Below are positions 49,710-59,828 of a stretch of DNA of 64,000 nucleotides, one piece after another (position 1 is the stretch's first letter; every line of letters begins with the position of its first letter). Made by a program: the position numbers and the translations under genes. This DNA is from Limonium bicolor (taxonomy: Eukaryota; Streptophyta; Magnoliopsida; Caryophyllales; Plumbaginaceae). Location of the stretch: assembly GCA_023374045.1 (NCBI GenBank), contig CM041778.1, forward strand, positions 365,464,831-365,528,830, read 5' to 3'. Under the pieces are notes generated by a model. It saw only the letters and a list, made by a program, of their open reading frames with translations, was not told the DNA's origin and made no database searches.

Positions 49710-52176
49710 TTTCCAATATGGATCTGATTCGACGATACTTATGATAACTGGGGCAAGATCAGTAATTATTGACACGTCCGCTCTCTGACCTATCACATGG
49801 AGTCGCACCTTGTCGAGGAAGAATTTACAACTAGATAAGTCTTCAGACTCAACAATAGCAAACACAATAGGTATGACTTTGTTGTTACCATCTTGAGCCG
49901 CCACTATCAGAAGCTTGCCTTTGAACTTACCATATAAATATGTACCATCTATTTGCAGCATGGTTTTGAAGTGTCTGAATGCAGATATGCACGGACCAAA
50001 CGCCCAGAAACACCGTTGGAATTGTTTCACTTGGGTTATTTGTGTGTCATCCTCGAAAGCCCTGGCTGTCTTTAGAGCAACAATGGAACCTGGTATGAGA
50101 TGTTTGATGGCCATGAATAACCTTGGTAGCTGATTATAAGACTCAACCCAATCTCCATAGATTTTTCCTATCGCTTCCCATCTTGCCAGCCATGCTTTTC
50201 TGTAAGAAATTGTTCTGTTGTACTCAGGGGTGAAGCCAGGAATTGATTGTTAGGGGGCCAAAATTCACTTAACAAACATTATTATTAAAAATATATAAAA
50301 ATTACATTGTATAACTATATATAAAAGATGTGTTATGAAATATTAATTATTTAAATATAGATTTTGATTTATATGTAACTATGTATTATTGTCAAAGATA
50401 TTTCAGTATCATACAAGAGAACAATATATTAGGAATTAAACATTACTATTATATAACAAAAATGCCAAATAATAACACTAATAACTTAGCAAGAATTAAG
50501 GAAAACAAAAGTAGGACTGTGATAGAAAAGACCGGGTGGAGTTGGAAATTACAGGATTAAAAAATACGAAACATTTTTCATTTTGAAAGTAATGAAAAGA
50601 TCCATCCACTAAGAATAGGAAAGAGTAATAAATAACCTAAATAAATAAACTTATTTAACATATACCAACTCTGTTGACTCTCAAAAACACCGTATTGCTC
50701 TCTCATTGATAAAAAATATTTTTTAAAATAAAAATTAGTAAACAAGATTTAAGGGTAATTATCAAATAATTAAGGAGTTAAGTGGCTGCAATGGAAATAA
50801 GAAACTAGAAAAGAAGTTCTATCATGTCACATGGCCTACTATTGTTAAATTTACAAATATATGGATATCCCAAAAAATTGATAAATGAAATCAACCATTG
50901 ATATAGAAAGTCCTCTTTGTATTATTTTTTAAATGATAAAATGTGCTCACTAAACAATCTACTTAGTAAGATAATTAGAAGAAAAAAAACCAAAAATTAA
51001 GGACATGCATTTACTAAGATGTATTTGGATGGAAGTGATCAGATTACAAACAACATAAATATGATAGAACAATCATGTCAATGACAAAACAATTGGAGTC
51101 TAACATATTCACTTTGCAATAAAATTGTCTTTTTATTTTCTAAATGTCACTATTTATTGTGATTGGAGTACTATATTCAATTATATATAATTTTTTTGTC
51201 CAAAGGTTGGAGGGGCCAAGCACCCCTAACCTTACATGTAGCTCCGCCTCTGGTTGTACTAGCCACAGATCTGTTCAATCACATCTAGAACACTCATATC
51301 TGGGTTACGACTAATATGGGGAAGAAGGGCTTCAGCAATGAAATGGTAGTTCATTTGCGGATGATCTTGTCCATCATCTGCAGGAGCACAACGATGGGCA
51401 GTGAGTCTCATAATTTTCCATTCACTCTCATCATTCAACAACACGCCCCTTAAGTAAAATGGACATTCGTCATGGTTAACACATTGGACAACGTATGCTT
51501 TCCTCGAGTTTTTTACAACACTAATATCCAGATTTTTATGAATGTGATACTCCTTGACAGTAGTTACCAGACTCTCTTTATCGTCAAACTCTTGGCTTAT
51601 ATCGAACTCCTGTACAGGATTCCAGTTTGGGACACCGCGGCGATCCACATCTAATTGCATTGCATTGATGGCATCCCATTCCACGTGATGATAAAATGAA
51701 GCATCTGGCATATGCTGACTACTTTCACCATCTTCATCTGGTCCATGAAGAAATTCTTATGGGATGAGTTCAACTTCATCATCTAATGTAACATCTTCAT
51801 CCTCTGCAGGCTCATACTCGCCATCGTCATCATCACCATCAATTTCTACATGAATGTCCATGCACTTAGAGATGTCCCAACAACACTTATAGTTACAAAG
51901 CATTGTCTGAACATCTTCATCAGTTTCTAGTTGAAGTGCTACAAATGTAATGGCTCCCTGATGAACAACTATCGATATGTCATCCTCTCGTAACAGAAAA
52001 TCTGAACTTCAATTGACGGATGACCTTGTGACAGAATACTTTAACATTTGGATGATGAAATCGTCAGCTACACGATGATAAAAGGTTTTGGTGTCTTCAT
52101 TGACTTGGAAGTAGACACTTCCATGTTCCGTGTATGATAGCTGGGCATTAATAAAAATTGTACAAGGAAATGCCAT
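49710..52176 (-). pseudogene. MuDR-type transposase (mudrA-like), truncated and decayed
   Basis: The start is ATG at 52176 (MAFPCTIFINAQ). An acidic stretch with DGDDDDGEYEPAEDED follows, then the MuDR N-terminal domain (51711-51261: FDDKESLVTTVKEYHIHK, CPFYLRG). After the hAT insertion the frame continues with RKAWLARWEAIGKIYGDW and the transposase core LQIDGTYLYGKFKGKLL (first catalytic Asp, about 49960) and SIITDLAPVII (second Asp, about 49755). LTR E cuts it at 49710, so the third catalytic residue and the zinc knuckle are absent. Stops: TGA at about 52010, TAA at about 51760, TAG at about 51270. It would cut and join the element ends. Confidence 0.88.
50225..51252 (+). mobile_element. 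Non-autonomous hAT element
   Basis: 1028 bp with the perfect 8-bp duplication GTTGTACT (50217-50224 and 51253-51260). The ends are CAGGGGTGAAGCCAGG and, reversed, CAGAGGCGGAGCTACATG, a known hAT style. Just inside are GGGGGCCAAA and GGGGCCAAGCACCCC. It has no open frame. It splits the transposase gene. Confidence 0.92.
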
Positions 52177-52229
52177 TCTTTCAAGTGAAATTAAGATCCG
52201 GATGGGTAAGGTAGTTTAGATCTGCACAA

Positions 52230-53499
52230 GCAAACAATATTTAAAATTTAAGCAACAAAAAATAATGAACGATAAACTAAATGAAAAAAACTTAATATTG
52301 AATTGTGAAAACAAGTCCGGACATTTTTTAGCTAACTACAAACCAATTTACAAGATCTAAACATAATAAATTTAACAACACAAATTTAGTACAAATTATA
52401 TATATTATCAAGCAACTAAAACTTACAAAAATTAATGAAAACCATTAACTAGATGTCTACATATTATTTTAACTTATTTATACAGCTAATTTGAAGAATA
52501 ACAAGTTATACAGTAATTATCGTACTTAATTACGAATTTAATTAAGATATTAACGACAAAAATATTTGAAAAATAGGTTTAAACCATTACCTACGTGTCT
52601 ACATATTTTGTAGTTAGCTTATACACCTATTTTGGTAAACAACTAATTATAAATTATTAACATTATTAACAATAATAAATGACGAATTAGAAATATTATT
52701 AAGCAACTAAAACTTACAATAGTTAATGGTTTTCATTAACCAGATGTCTACATATTATTTTAACTAATTTATACACGTAATTTGAAGAACAACACGTTAT
52801 AAAGTAATGACCATAATTAATTACGATATTAATTAGGATACTAAAGACAAAATATTTAAAAAATATGGTTAAACCATTACCTACATGTCTACATATTTTG
52901 TAGCTAACTTATACACCTATTTTGCTAAACAACTAATTATAAAATAATAACAATAATTAATGACAAATTACATATATTATTAATCATCTAAACTTACAAA
53001 AATTAATGTACACCATGAACTAGATGTCTACATATTATTTTAACTTATTTATACACCTAATTTGAAGAACAACAAGCTATAAAGTAATCGTCATAATTAA
53101 TTACGATATTAAAGACAAAAATATTTAAAAAAATATGTTTAAACCATTACCTACATGTCTACATATTTTCTAGCAAACTTATACACCTATTTCGGTAAAC
53201 AGCTAATTATAAATTAATAATAATAATAAATGACGAACTACAAATTACATATATTATTAAGCAACTACAACTTACAAAAAATTAATGTAAACCATTAACT
53301 AGATGTCTACATATTATTTTAACTTACACCAAATTTGAAGAATAACAAGTTATACAGTAATGACCGTAGTTAATTACTAATTTAATCATAACTAATTAAA
53401 CAAGTACTTAAATATATATATATATATTGAAACCTAGTAAACAAAGATATTTAATATACATAAAAATGAGAAATAAAAATTAAAAACAACCACACTAAC
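52230..53499 (-). other. Probable first intron of the transposase with 280-bp tandem array
   Basis: On the minus strand from GAG|GTTAGTG (53499) to GCTTGTGCAG (about 52222). It contains tandem units beginning AGATGTCTACATATT (plus strand) at 52451, 52742, 53022 and 53301, period 279-291, each made of two related halves of about 140 bases. This mirrors the left intron. Confidence 0.6.
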
Positions 53500-53934
53500 C
53501 TCTGCAACTTCGGAGGATTTTGAACTGGATTTTTTGGTGTTTGTGGTTGAATGAAATAAGCTTGTGTGGGTGTGGTTTTTATAGGGATTTTTGGTGCCAT
53601 AAACCGCATTGCCCCAGTGCGGTTTATTTGCACAGTTCTGGATAATCTTATCCGACAAAATCACTGAAATCACGGAGTATGGATGACTGAGATTAATTCC
53701 GAGATTTTTTATGGTTGTCTCGCCTTACAAATAAACTGCATCAGCCTAATGCCGTTTATGGCAAAGATGCATTTGGCTGATGCATTTTATGACATAATTA
53801 ACCCATAATTACATTGACTAAATGCGGTTTACAGTAAGATGGAGCAGATTAGTGCGGTTTATTTGTAAGGTTTTGGTACTCCCGCGTAATTATTTTGAAA
53901 AAAAACCACCGCCAGTAATTTTTTTAAATTTTCC
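53500..53934. repeat. Right TIR and 5' non-coding exon of the Mutator-like element
   Basis: Partner of 36895-37370. It has GTGCGGTTTATTTG, GCCGTTTATGGCAAA and ACTCCCGCGTAATT in common with the left arm. The outer end is shorter by about 20 bases than the left one. The first exon of the transposase would start near 53545 and end at 53500. Confidence 0.87.
53573..53584 (-). promoter_or_regulatory. TATA box in the right TIR
   Basis: CCTATAAAAACC on the minus strand, about 75 bases upstream of the splice donor at 53499, pointing into the transposase gene. The left arm has the matching CTATTAAAACG. Confidence 0.6.
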
Positions 53935-53943
53935 TCGGATCGC

Positions 53944-54188
53944 CCATTCGCCCTTGCATTCTTCTACTGCTTCCGCCCATGAGCACCCAAGTTACAGGCA
54001 GAATCTAACAACAACAAAAATCAGTGCAGGTGGGTGCGGTTGGTTGAGGGTTTTATAACATCAGTTAGTTGAAGACTGATTAGGAAATTTCGACACTTAG
54101 GTTAAGATTCCAGCAAGCTAGCAGCAGCAAAGATGCACTTTCTTTTTTTTTAGTACAAAGATGAACTTTCAATTAGAGTATTCATAAA
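53944..54188. other. Short spacer, no gene seen
   Basis: About 245 bases between the Mutator-like element and the next inverted-repeat element. No motif or repeat stands out beyond a short T run. The small open frame at 53822-54058 starts inside the TIR and is not supported. Confidence 0.5.
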
Positions 54189-54455
54189 GAGGGTCAATAC
54201 GCTCAGTCGTGTTTTCACTTCGCACAGTCGAAAAATGACCATTTTGCCCCTGCTTTAATATCTTTCAGAAATTATTATATTTACCCATAATTTGTGACAT
54301 ATTACAAGGTGACCCCAAATTTCATTACGCACAGTCGGAATTCCAATACGCTCAGTCAGAAAATGACCAATTTAGGGGATAATGTAGGCAAAATTTATTA
54401 AAAGCGGTTCGAAAAAAGCAAAGAAGGATTCCGAAATACTTATATAAGTAAAAAA

Positions 54456-54680
54456 ATATATCAGAAAAATTATCAGCAAAGTATACCATGACAAAGTAGA
54501 CGAAGCGCGGTCTTCTTTACCGGCGCCGACCCTTCCTTACCGACGCCTGCGCCGGGTTCCGGTCTTAAAATTGTCATATCTTCTTCGTTATAGCTCCGTT
54601 TTCGATCCGTTTACGCCGACGCGTTCGTCTTTTCGTCTACTTTGTCATGGTATACTTTGCTGATAATTTTTCTGATATAT
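54456..54680. repeat. Hairpin in the left arm of element F
   Basis: Stem arms 54456-54504 and 54632-54680 are 49 bases each and perfectly or almost perfectly complementary (…ACAAAGTAGACGAA / TTCGTCTACTTTGT…). The 127-base loop is GC-rich and contains GTTATAGCTCCGTTTTCGAT and CGCCGACGCGTTCGTC, like the Athila LTR at 13222-13275. Confidence 0.9.
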
Positions 54681-54924
54681 ATGTATTATTTCTTCTTAAG
54701 CACAACATTAACTATCATCGACGTCTTGTTCGAAATTGCCTATCAACCACTAATTACATGTCGGAATCTATTTGAAATTCATTGAAATTTTCTATCATTT
54801 CCACCAATTTCACGTCCATTTATGAAGAATCTATTTGAAATTATCAAAATTTCCTATCAATATCAATATTAACTATCATTATCGACATTAACTATCATTG
54901 ACTTCATATTCGATAGTAAAACGA

Positions 54925-56053
54925 AGCAGGGCTGAGGCGGACCGTAGGGAACACAATGCACGCTACAGGGCTAGTACGAGGAGACAACGTCCCTCAACTT
55001 GATTAGTGCAAACACACACTTGATTAGTGCAAACACATTTGGATTTCATGTACTGGTAGTCAACAAAATTGTTAATTGTTCTGGGATTTAAAATGATGCG
55101 TGTGTCGAATAAATTGTAACATTATGAGAAATGAAGTGCGAACAATGTTGTTTGAAAATGAAACTCCGAAATAGAATCGCTTTTGAAGTCCTGAAAATAT
55201 GTTACAAAGATGTATATATTTTCACTTGTTATAAAAAAACCTTTTAGGAGCAATCTCCGACGATAAATCGATCTCGCTTTTGAAGTATTGAAAATATGTT
55301 TCAAAGATGTATACAATTTCATTTGTAAAAAAAAACATCTTTTTGAGCAATCTCTGACGACAAACCGATCTCGTTGTTCTTAAAAGAATTCACTAAATAG
55401 AATCCACGAGAATCATGATACACTAAAGGGCTAACGCACCCACAATTAGGGTTTTCGTGTTAGTCATTTGAATTGTTAATTGTTCTGGGATTTAAAATGA
55501 TGTGTGTGTCGAATAAGTTGTACCATTTACCCTCCAATTAGGGTTTTCAAGTTAGTCATTTGAGGATTGTGGAATGTATTTCGGGCAGCAGTTGTCGAAG
55601 TATGTAATTTCGAAGTAGAATCGCTTTTGAAGTCCTGAAAATATGTTTCAAAGATGACAATTAAATGTCTTTAAAAAAGACATTTTTTGATCAATCTCTG
55701 ACGACAAACCGATCTCGTTGTTCTTAAAAGAATTCACAAAATAGAATCCACGAGAATCATGATACACTAAAGGGCTAACGCACCCACAATTAGCATTAAA
55801 ACCTAGACTAATTCCTAACGCCACTATTCATCCTCTCACTTCTCCTATCAAAATGTATCAGATTTCTTCTTTTCATCTACCATGTACCCCCCAATTAGGG
55901 TTTTCGTGTTAGTCATTTGAATTATTAATTGTTCTGGGATTTAAAATGATGCATGTGTCGAATAAGTTGTACCATTTACCCTCCAATTAGGGTTTTCATG
56001 TTAGTCATTTAAGGATTGTGGAATGCATTTCGGGCATTAGTTGTCAAAATGAA
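54925..56053. repeat. Duplicated spacer sequences in element F
   Basis: A block with CCAATTAGGGTTTTCGTGTT and GTTCTGGGATTTAAAATGAT is present at about 55440-55560 and again at 55885-56030. CTAACGCACCCACAATTAG occurs at 55431 and 55779. Three isolated copies of the satellite unit (55260, 55350, 55690) are scattered in between. No gene is supported. Confidence 0.75.
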
Positions 56054-56455
56054 TTAATTAGTGGAATCGGTGGAAATGATAGACAATGTTAGTGTATATG
56101 GAAAATCCCTGTTGTTTAAAACTAAAAAATCAACATTTACTGCACACTTTGAAGTCTTGATCTTCTTTAGTCTTTCCTCGTCGCTCTTGCAGTCTAGTAG
56201 AAGATCGTCAATATGAAGTAGTTCATGTTTGTCGTCATCATTTACTGCACACTTTGAAGTCTTGATCTTCTTTAGTCTTTCCTCATCGCTCTTGCAGTCT
56301 AGTAGAAGATCGTCAATATGAAGTAGTTCACGTTTGTCGTCATCATTTATTGCACACTTTGAAGTCTTGATCTTCTTTAGTCTTTCCTCATCGCTCTTGC
56401 AGTCTAGTAGAAGATCGTCAATAGAACTATTGTTTTGAGCAATCTCCGACGACAA
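56054..56455 (-). other. Open frame with three 35-residue repeats
   Basis: 133 codons. It starts in a satellite unit (MSSEIAQ), then has three nearly identical repeats of 35 residues beginning IDDLLLDCKSDEERLKKIKT and ending NDDDKHELLH, then a short unique tail. The DNA period is exactly 105 bases (56136, 56241, 56346), so the frame is kept. The repeats are charged and probably helical. I do not recognise the family. It could be a captured exon fragment or just a satellite whose period is a multiple of three. Confidence 0.45.
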
Positions 56456-58690
56456 ACCGATCTCGCTTTTGAAGTATTGAAAAAATGTTTCAAAGATGAC
56501 ATTTTTTGAGCAATCTCTGACGACAAACCGATCTCGCTTTTGAAGTATTGAAAATATGTTTCAAAGATGTATAAATTTTCATTTGTAAAAAAAACATTTT
56601 TTGACAAATTTCTAACGACAAACCGATCTCGCTTTTGAAGTATTGAAAATATGTTTCAAAGATGTATACATTTTCATTTGTTATAAAAAAACACATTTTT
56701 TGAGCAATCTCCGACGACAAACCGATCTCGCTTTTGAAGTATTGAAAATATGTTTCAAAGATGACATTTTTTGAGCAATCTTTGACGACAAACCGATCTC
56801 GCTTTTGAAGTATTGAAAATATGTTTCAAAGATGTTTCAAAGATGTATAAATTTTCATTTGTTATAAAAAAAACATTTTTTGACCAATTTCTAACGACAA
56901 ACCGATCTCGCTTTTGAAGTATTGAAAATATGTTTCAAAGATGTTTCAAAGATGTATACATTTTCATTTGTTATAAAAAAACACATTTTTTGAGCAATCT
57001 CCGACGACAAACCGATCTCGCTTTTGAAGTATTGAAAATATGTTTCAAAGATGACATTTTTTGAGCAATCTTTGACGACAAACCGATCTCGCTTTTGAAG
57101 TATTGAAAATATGTTTCAAAGATGTATACATTTTCATTTGTTATAAAAAAACACATTTTTTGAGTAATCTCCGACGACAAACCGATCTCGCTTTTGAAGT
57201 ATTGAAAATATGTTTCAAAGATGACATTCTTTGAGCAATCTCCGACGACAAACCGATCTCGCTTTGAAGTATTGAAAATATGTTTCAAAGATGTATACAT
57301 TTTCATTTGTTATAAAAAAATAATATTTTTTGAGCAATTTCTGATGACAAACCGATCTCGCTTTTGAAGTATTGAAAATATGTTTCAAAGATGTATACAT
57401 TTTCATTTGTTATAAAAAAACACATTTTTTGAGCAATCTCCGACGACAAACCGATCTCGCTTTTGAAGTATTGAAAATATGTTTCAAAGATGACATTCTT
57501 TGAGCAATCTCCGACGACAAACCGATCTCGCTTTTGAAGTATTGAAAATATGTTTCAAAGATGACATTCTTTGAGCAATCTCCGACGACAAACCGATCTC
57601 GCTTTTGAAGTATTGAAAATATGTTTCAACGATGACATTTTTTGAGCAATTTCTGACGACAAACCGATCTCACTTTTGAAGTATTGAAAATATGTTTCAA
57701 AGATGACATTCTTTGAGCAATCTCCGACGACAAACCGATCTCGCTTTTGAAGTATTGAAAATATGTTTCAAAGATGTATACATTTTCATTTGTTATAAAA
57801 AAACATTTTTTGAGCAATTTCTGACGCCAAACCGATCTCGCTTTTGAAGTATTGAAAATATGTTTCAAAGATGTATACATTTTCATTTGTTATAAAAAAA
57901 CACATTTTTTGAGCAATCTCCGACGACAAACCGATCTCGCTTTTGAAGTATTGAAAATATGTTTCAAAGATGACATTTTTTTAGCAATCTCTGACGACAA
58001 ACCAATCTCACTTTTGAAGTATTGAAAATATGTTTCAAAGATGTATACATTTTTATTTGTTATAAAAAAATAACTTTTTTTGAGCAAAATCTGACGACAA
58101 ACCGATCTCGCTTTTGAAGTATTGAAAATATGTTTCAAAGATGTATACATTTTCATTTGTTATAAAAAAACACATTTTTTGAGCAATCTCCGACGACAAA
58201 CCGATCTCGCTTTTGAAGTATTGAAAATATGTTTCAAAGATGACATTCTTTGAGCAATCTCCGACGACAAACCGATCTCGCTTTTGAAGTATTGAAAATA
58301 TGTTTCAACGAAGACATTTTTTGAGCAATTTCTGATGACAAACCAATCTCGCATTTGAAGTATTGAAAATATGTTTCAAAGATGACATTCTTTGAGCAAT
58401 CTCCGACGACAAACCGACCTCACTTATGAAGTATTGAAAATATGTTTCAAAGATGTATACATTTTCATTTGTTATAAAAAAAAACATTTTTTGAGCAATT
58501 TCTGACGACAAACCGATCTCGCTTTTGAAGTATTGAAAATATGTTTCAAAGATGTTTCAAAGATGTATACATTTTCATTTGTTATAAAAAAACACATTTT
58601 TTGAGCAATCTCCGACGACAAACCGATCTTGCTTTTGAAGTATTGAAAATATGTTCAACGATGACATTTTTTGAGCAATTTTGATGATTG
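56437..58690. repeat. Satellite array, about 26 units of two lengths
   Basis: Every unit has ACCGATCTCGCTTTTGAAGT followed by ATTGAAAATATGTTTCAAAG. Short units (about 71-72 bases) go on to ATGACATTTTTTGAGCAATC; long units (about 95-110 bases) insert TATACATTTTCATTTGTTAT and an A run. The two kinds are interspersed, not blocked. Several longer units also duplicate ATGTTTCAAAG. The minus-strand open frames are by-products of the repeat. Confidence 0.95.
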
Positions 58691-59067
58691 TCAAATAAAT
58701 TCTTCTTTAATGGACATGAATTTAGTGGAATTGATAGGTAAGTTCGAACAAGACATCGATGATAGTTAATGTCGATACATCTAACTATTTAGATTGGTGT
58801 CCATTCATCTGTTAATTAGAATAGAACATGCTTGGTTATTTTACTATGGAATAAGAAGTTAATGATAGTTAATATTGATATTGATAGGAAATTTTGATAA
58901 TTTCAAATAGATTCTACGTCAATGGACGTGAAATTGGTGGAAATGATAGAAAATTTCAATGAATTTCAAATAGATTCTTCTTCAACGGACATGTAACTAG
59001 TGGTTGATAGGCAATTTCGAACAAGACGTCGATGATAGTTAATGTTGTGCTTAATAACAAATAATAC

Positions 59068-59313
59068 ATATATCAGAAAAATTATCAGCAAAGTATACCA
59101 TGACAAAGTAGACGAAAAGACGAACGCGTCGCGCGCGTCACTCTTTACCGGCGCCGGCGCCGACCCTTCCTTCCGGCGTCTGCGCCGAGTTCCGGTCTTA
59201 AAATTGCCATATCTTCTTCGTTATAGCTTCGTTTTTCGATCCGTTTGCGCAGACGCGTTTGTCTTTTCGTCTACTTTGTCATGGTATACTTTGATGATAA
59301 TTTTTATGATATA
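59068..59313. repeat. Hairpin in the right arm of element F
   Basis: Stem arms of about 62 bases, 59068-59130 and 59252-59313, with a few mismatches. The arms extend further than on the left because GACGAACGCGTC is still paired with GACGCGTTTGTC. The loop holds GCGCCGGCGCCGAC and the same LTR-like block. Confidence 0.88.
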
Positions 59314-59570
59314 TTTTTTTACTTATATAAGTACTGCGGAATCCTTCTTTACTTTTTTCGAACCGCTTTTAATTAATTTTGTCTACATTAGCCCCTAAAT
59401 TGGTCATTTTCTGACTGAGCGTATTGAAATTCCGACTGTGCGTAATAAAATTTGAGGTCACCTCATAATATGTTATAAATTGTGGTTAAATATAATAATT
59501 TATGAAAGATATTAAAGCAGGGGCAAGATCGTAAAATTTTTTAAAATTTCGACTGAGCGTATATGAACTC

Positions 59571-59828
59571 AAGTGTCAAAACAAAACAATACTTTTCTAA
59601 TTTACAAGTGTTTCTGGGAAATGATATTATATCCTGCACTTTGTGACGGAGAAAATGAAGAAAATGAGAAATGAATGACAATAAAACGACTCAATAGTGT
59701 CTAAAACAGGACTTGGGAATTACAAACAACTATACAGTAGAAATCTTTAGGCAGACCCTCGGATAAAATGGATTCCTTCCGCTATGTGAGGAGACGTTCT
59801 GTATTTGCCACATAAAGCCTGCGCTAAT
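59571..59828 (-). other. 3' untranslated region of the translocator gene (probable)
   Basis: 258 bases after the stop codon. No transposon feature is seen here, so it is likely the host 3' UTR and downstream flank. I could not place a polyadenylation signal with confidence. Confidence 0.45.

Larger units (their letters stand above)
36895..53934. mobile_element. 17-kb Mutator-like element with PMD gene and transposase
   Basis: Both outer ends read GGAAAATTT going inward, then (after an extra 20 bases on the left) AAAAAAATTACT and a TIR of roughly 450 bp that is about 90% matched by eye. The flanking 9-mers are TCGGATTGC (36885-36893) and TCGGATCGC (53935-53943), an 8 of 9 target duplication. 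Two convergent genes lie inside: a PMD-type gene from the left and a MuDR-type transposase from the right. Later insertions are the solo LTR 39545-41245, the LINE and LTR E pieces 44673-49709, and the hAT element 50225-51252. Without these it would be near 9 kb. Both genes are broken. Confidence 0.88.
54189..59570. mobile_element. Inverted-repeat element F with internal satellite
   Basis: The arms 54189-54915 and about 58850-59570 are reverse complements with scattered differences; both begin near ATACGCTCAGTCG. Sub-terminal copies of CGCTCAGTC or CGCACAGTC occur four times on the left and three on the right, as transposase binding sites would. Each arm contains a strong hairpin (54456-54680, 59068-59313). 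The middle has duplicated spacers, a 35-residue coding repeat and a satellite array. I found no target duplication and no transposase, so its superfamily is open. Confidence 0.72.

Noticed and set aside
53822..54058. Possible first exon of a host gene right of the Mutator element
   Set aside because: The start codon is within the TIR and no splice pattern or downstream exon follows.
56490..58511. Many short minus-strand open frames (60-111 codons) in the satellite
   Set aside because: They repeat the same translated satellite unit with different starts and have no independent support.
56437..58690. CRISPR-like alternation of repeats and spacers
   Set aside because: The segments between the conserved parts are themselves repeats of two kinds, and this is a plant nuclear sequence.
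59042..59398. 118-codon plus-strand open frame in the right arm of element F
   Set aside because: It reads through the hairpin and inverted repeat; the left arm does not preserve the frame.
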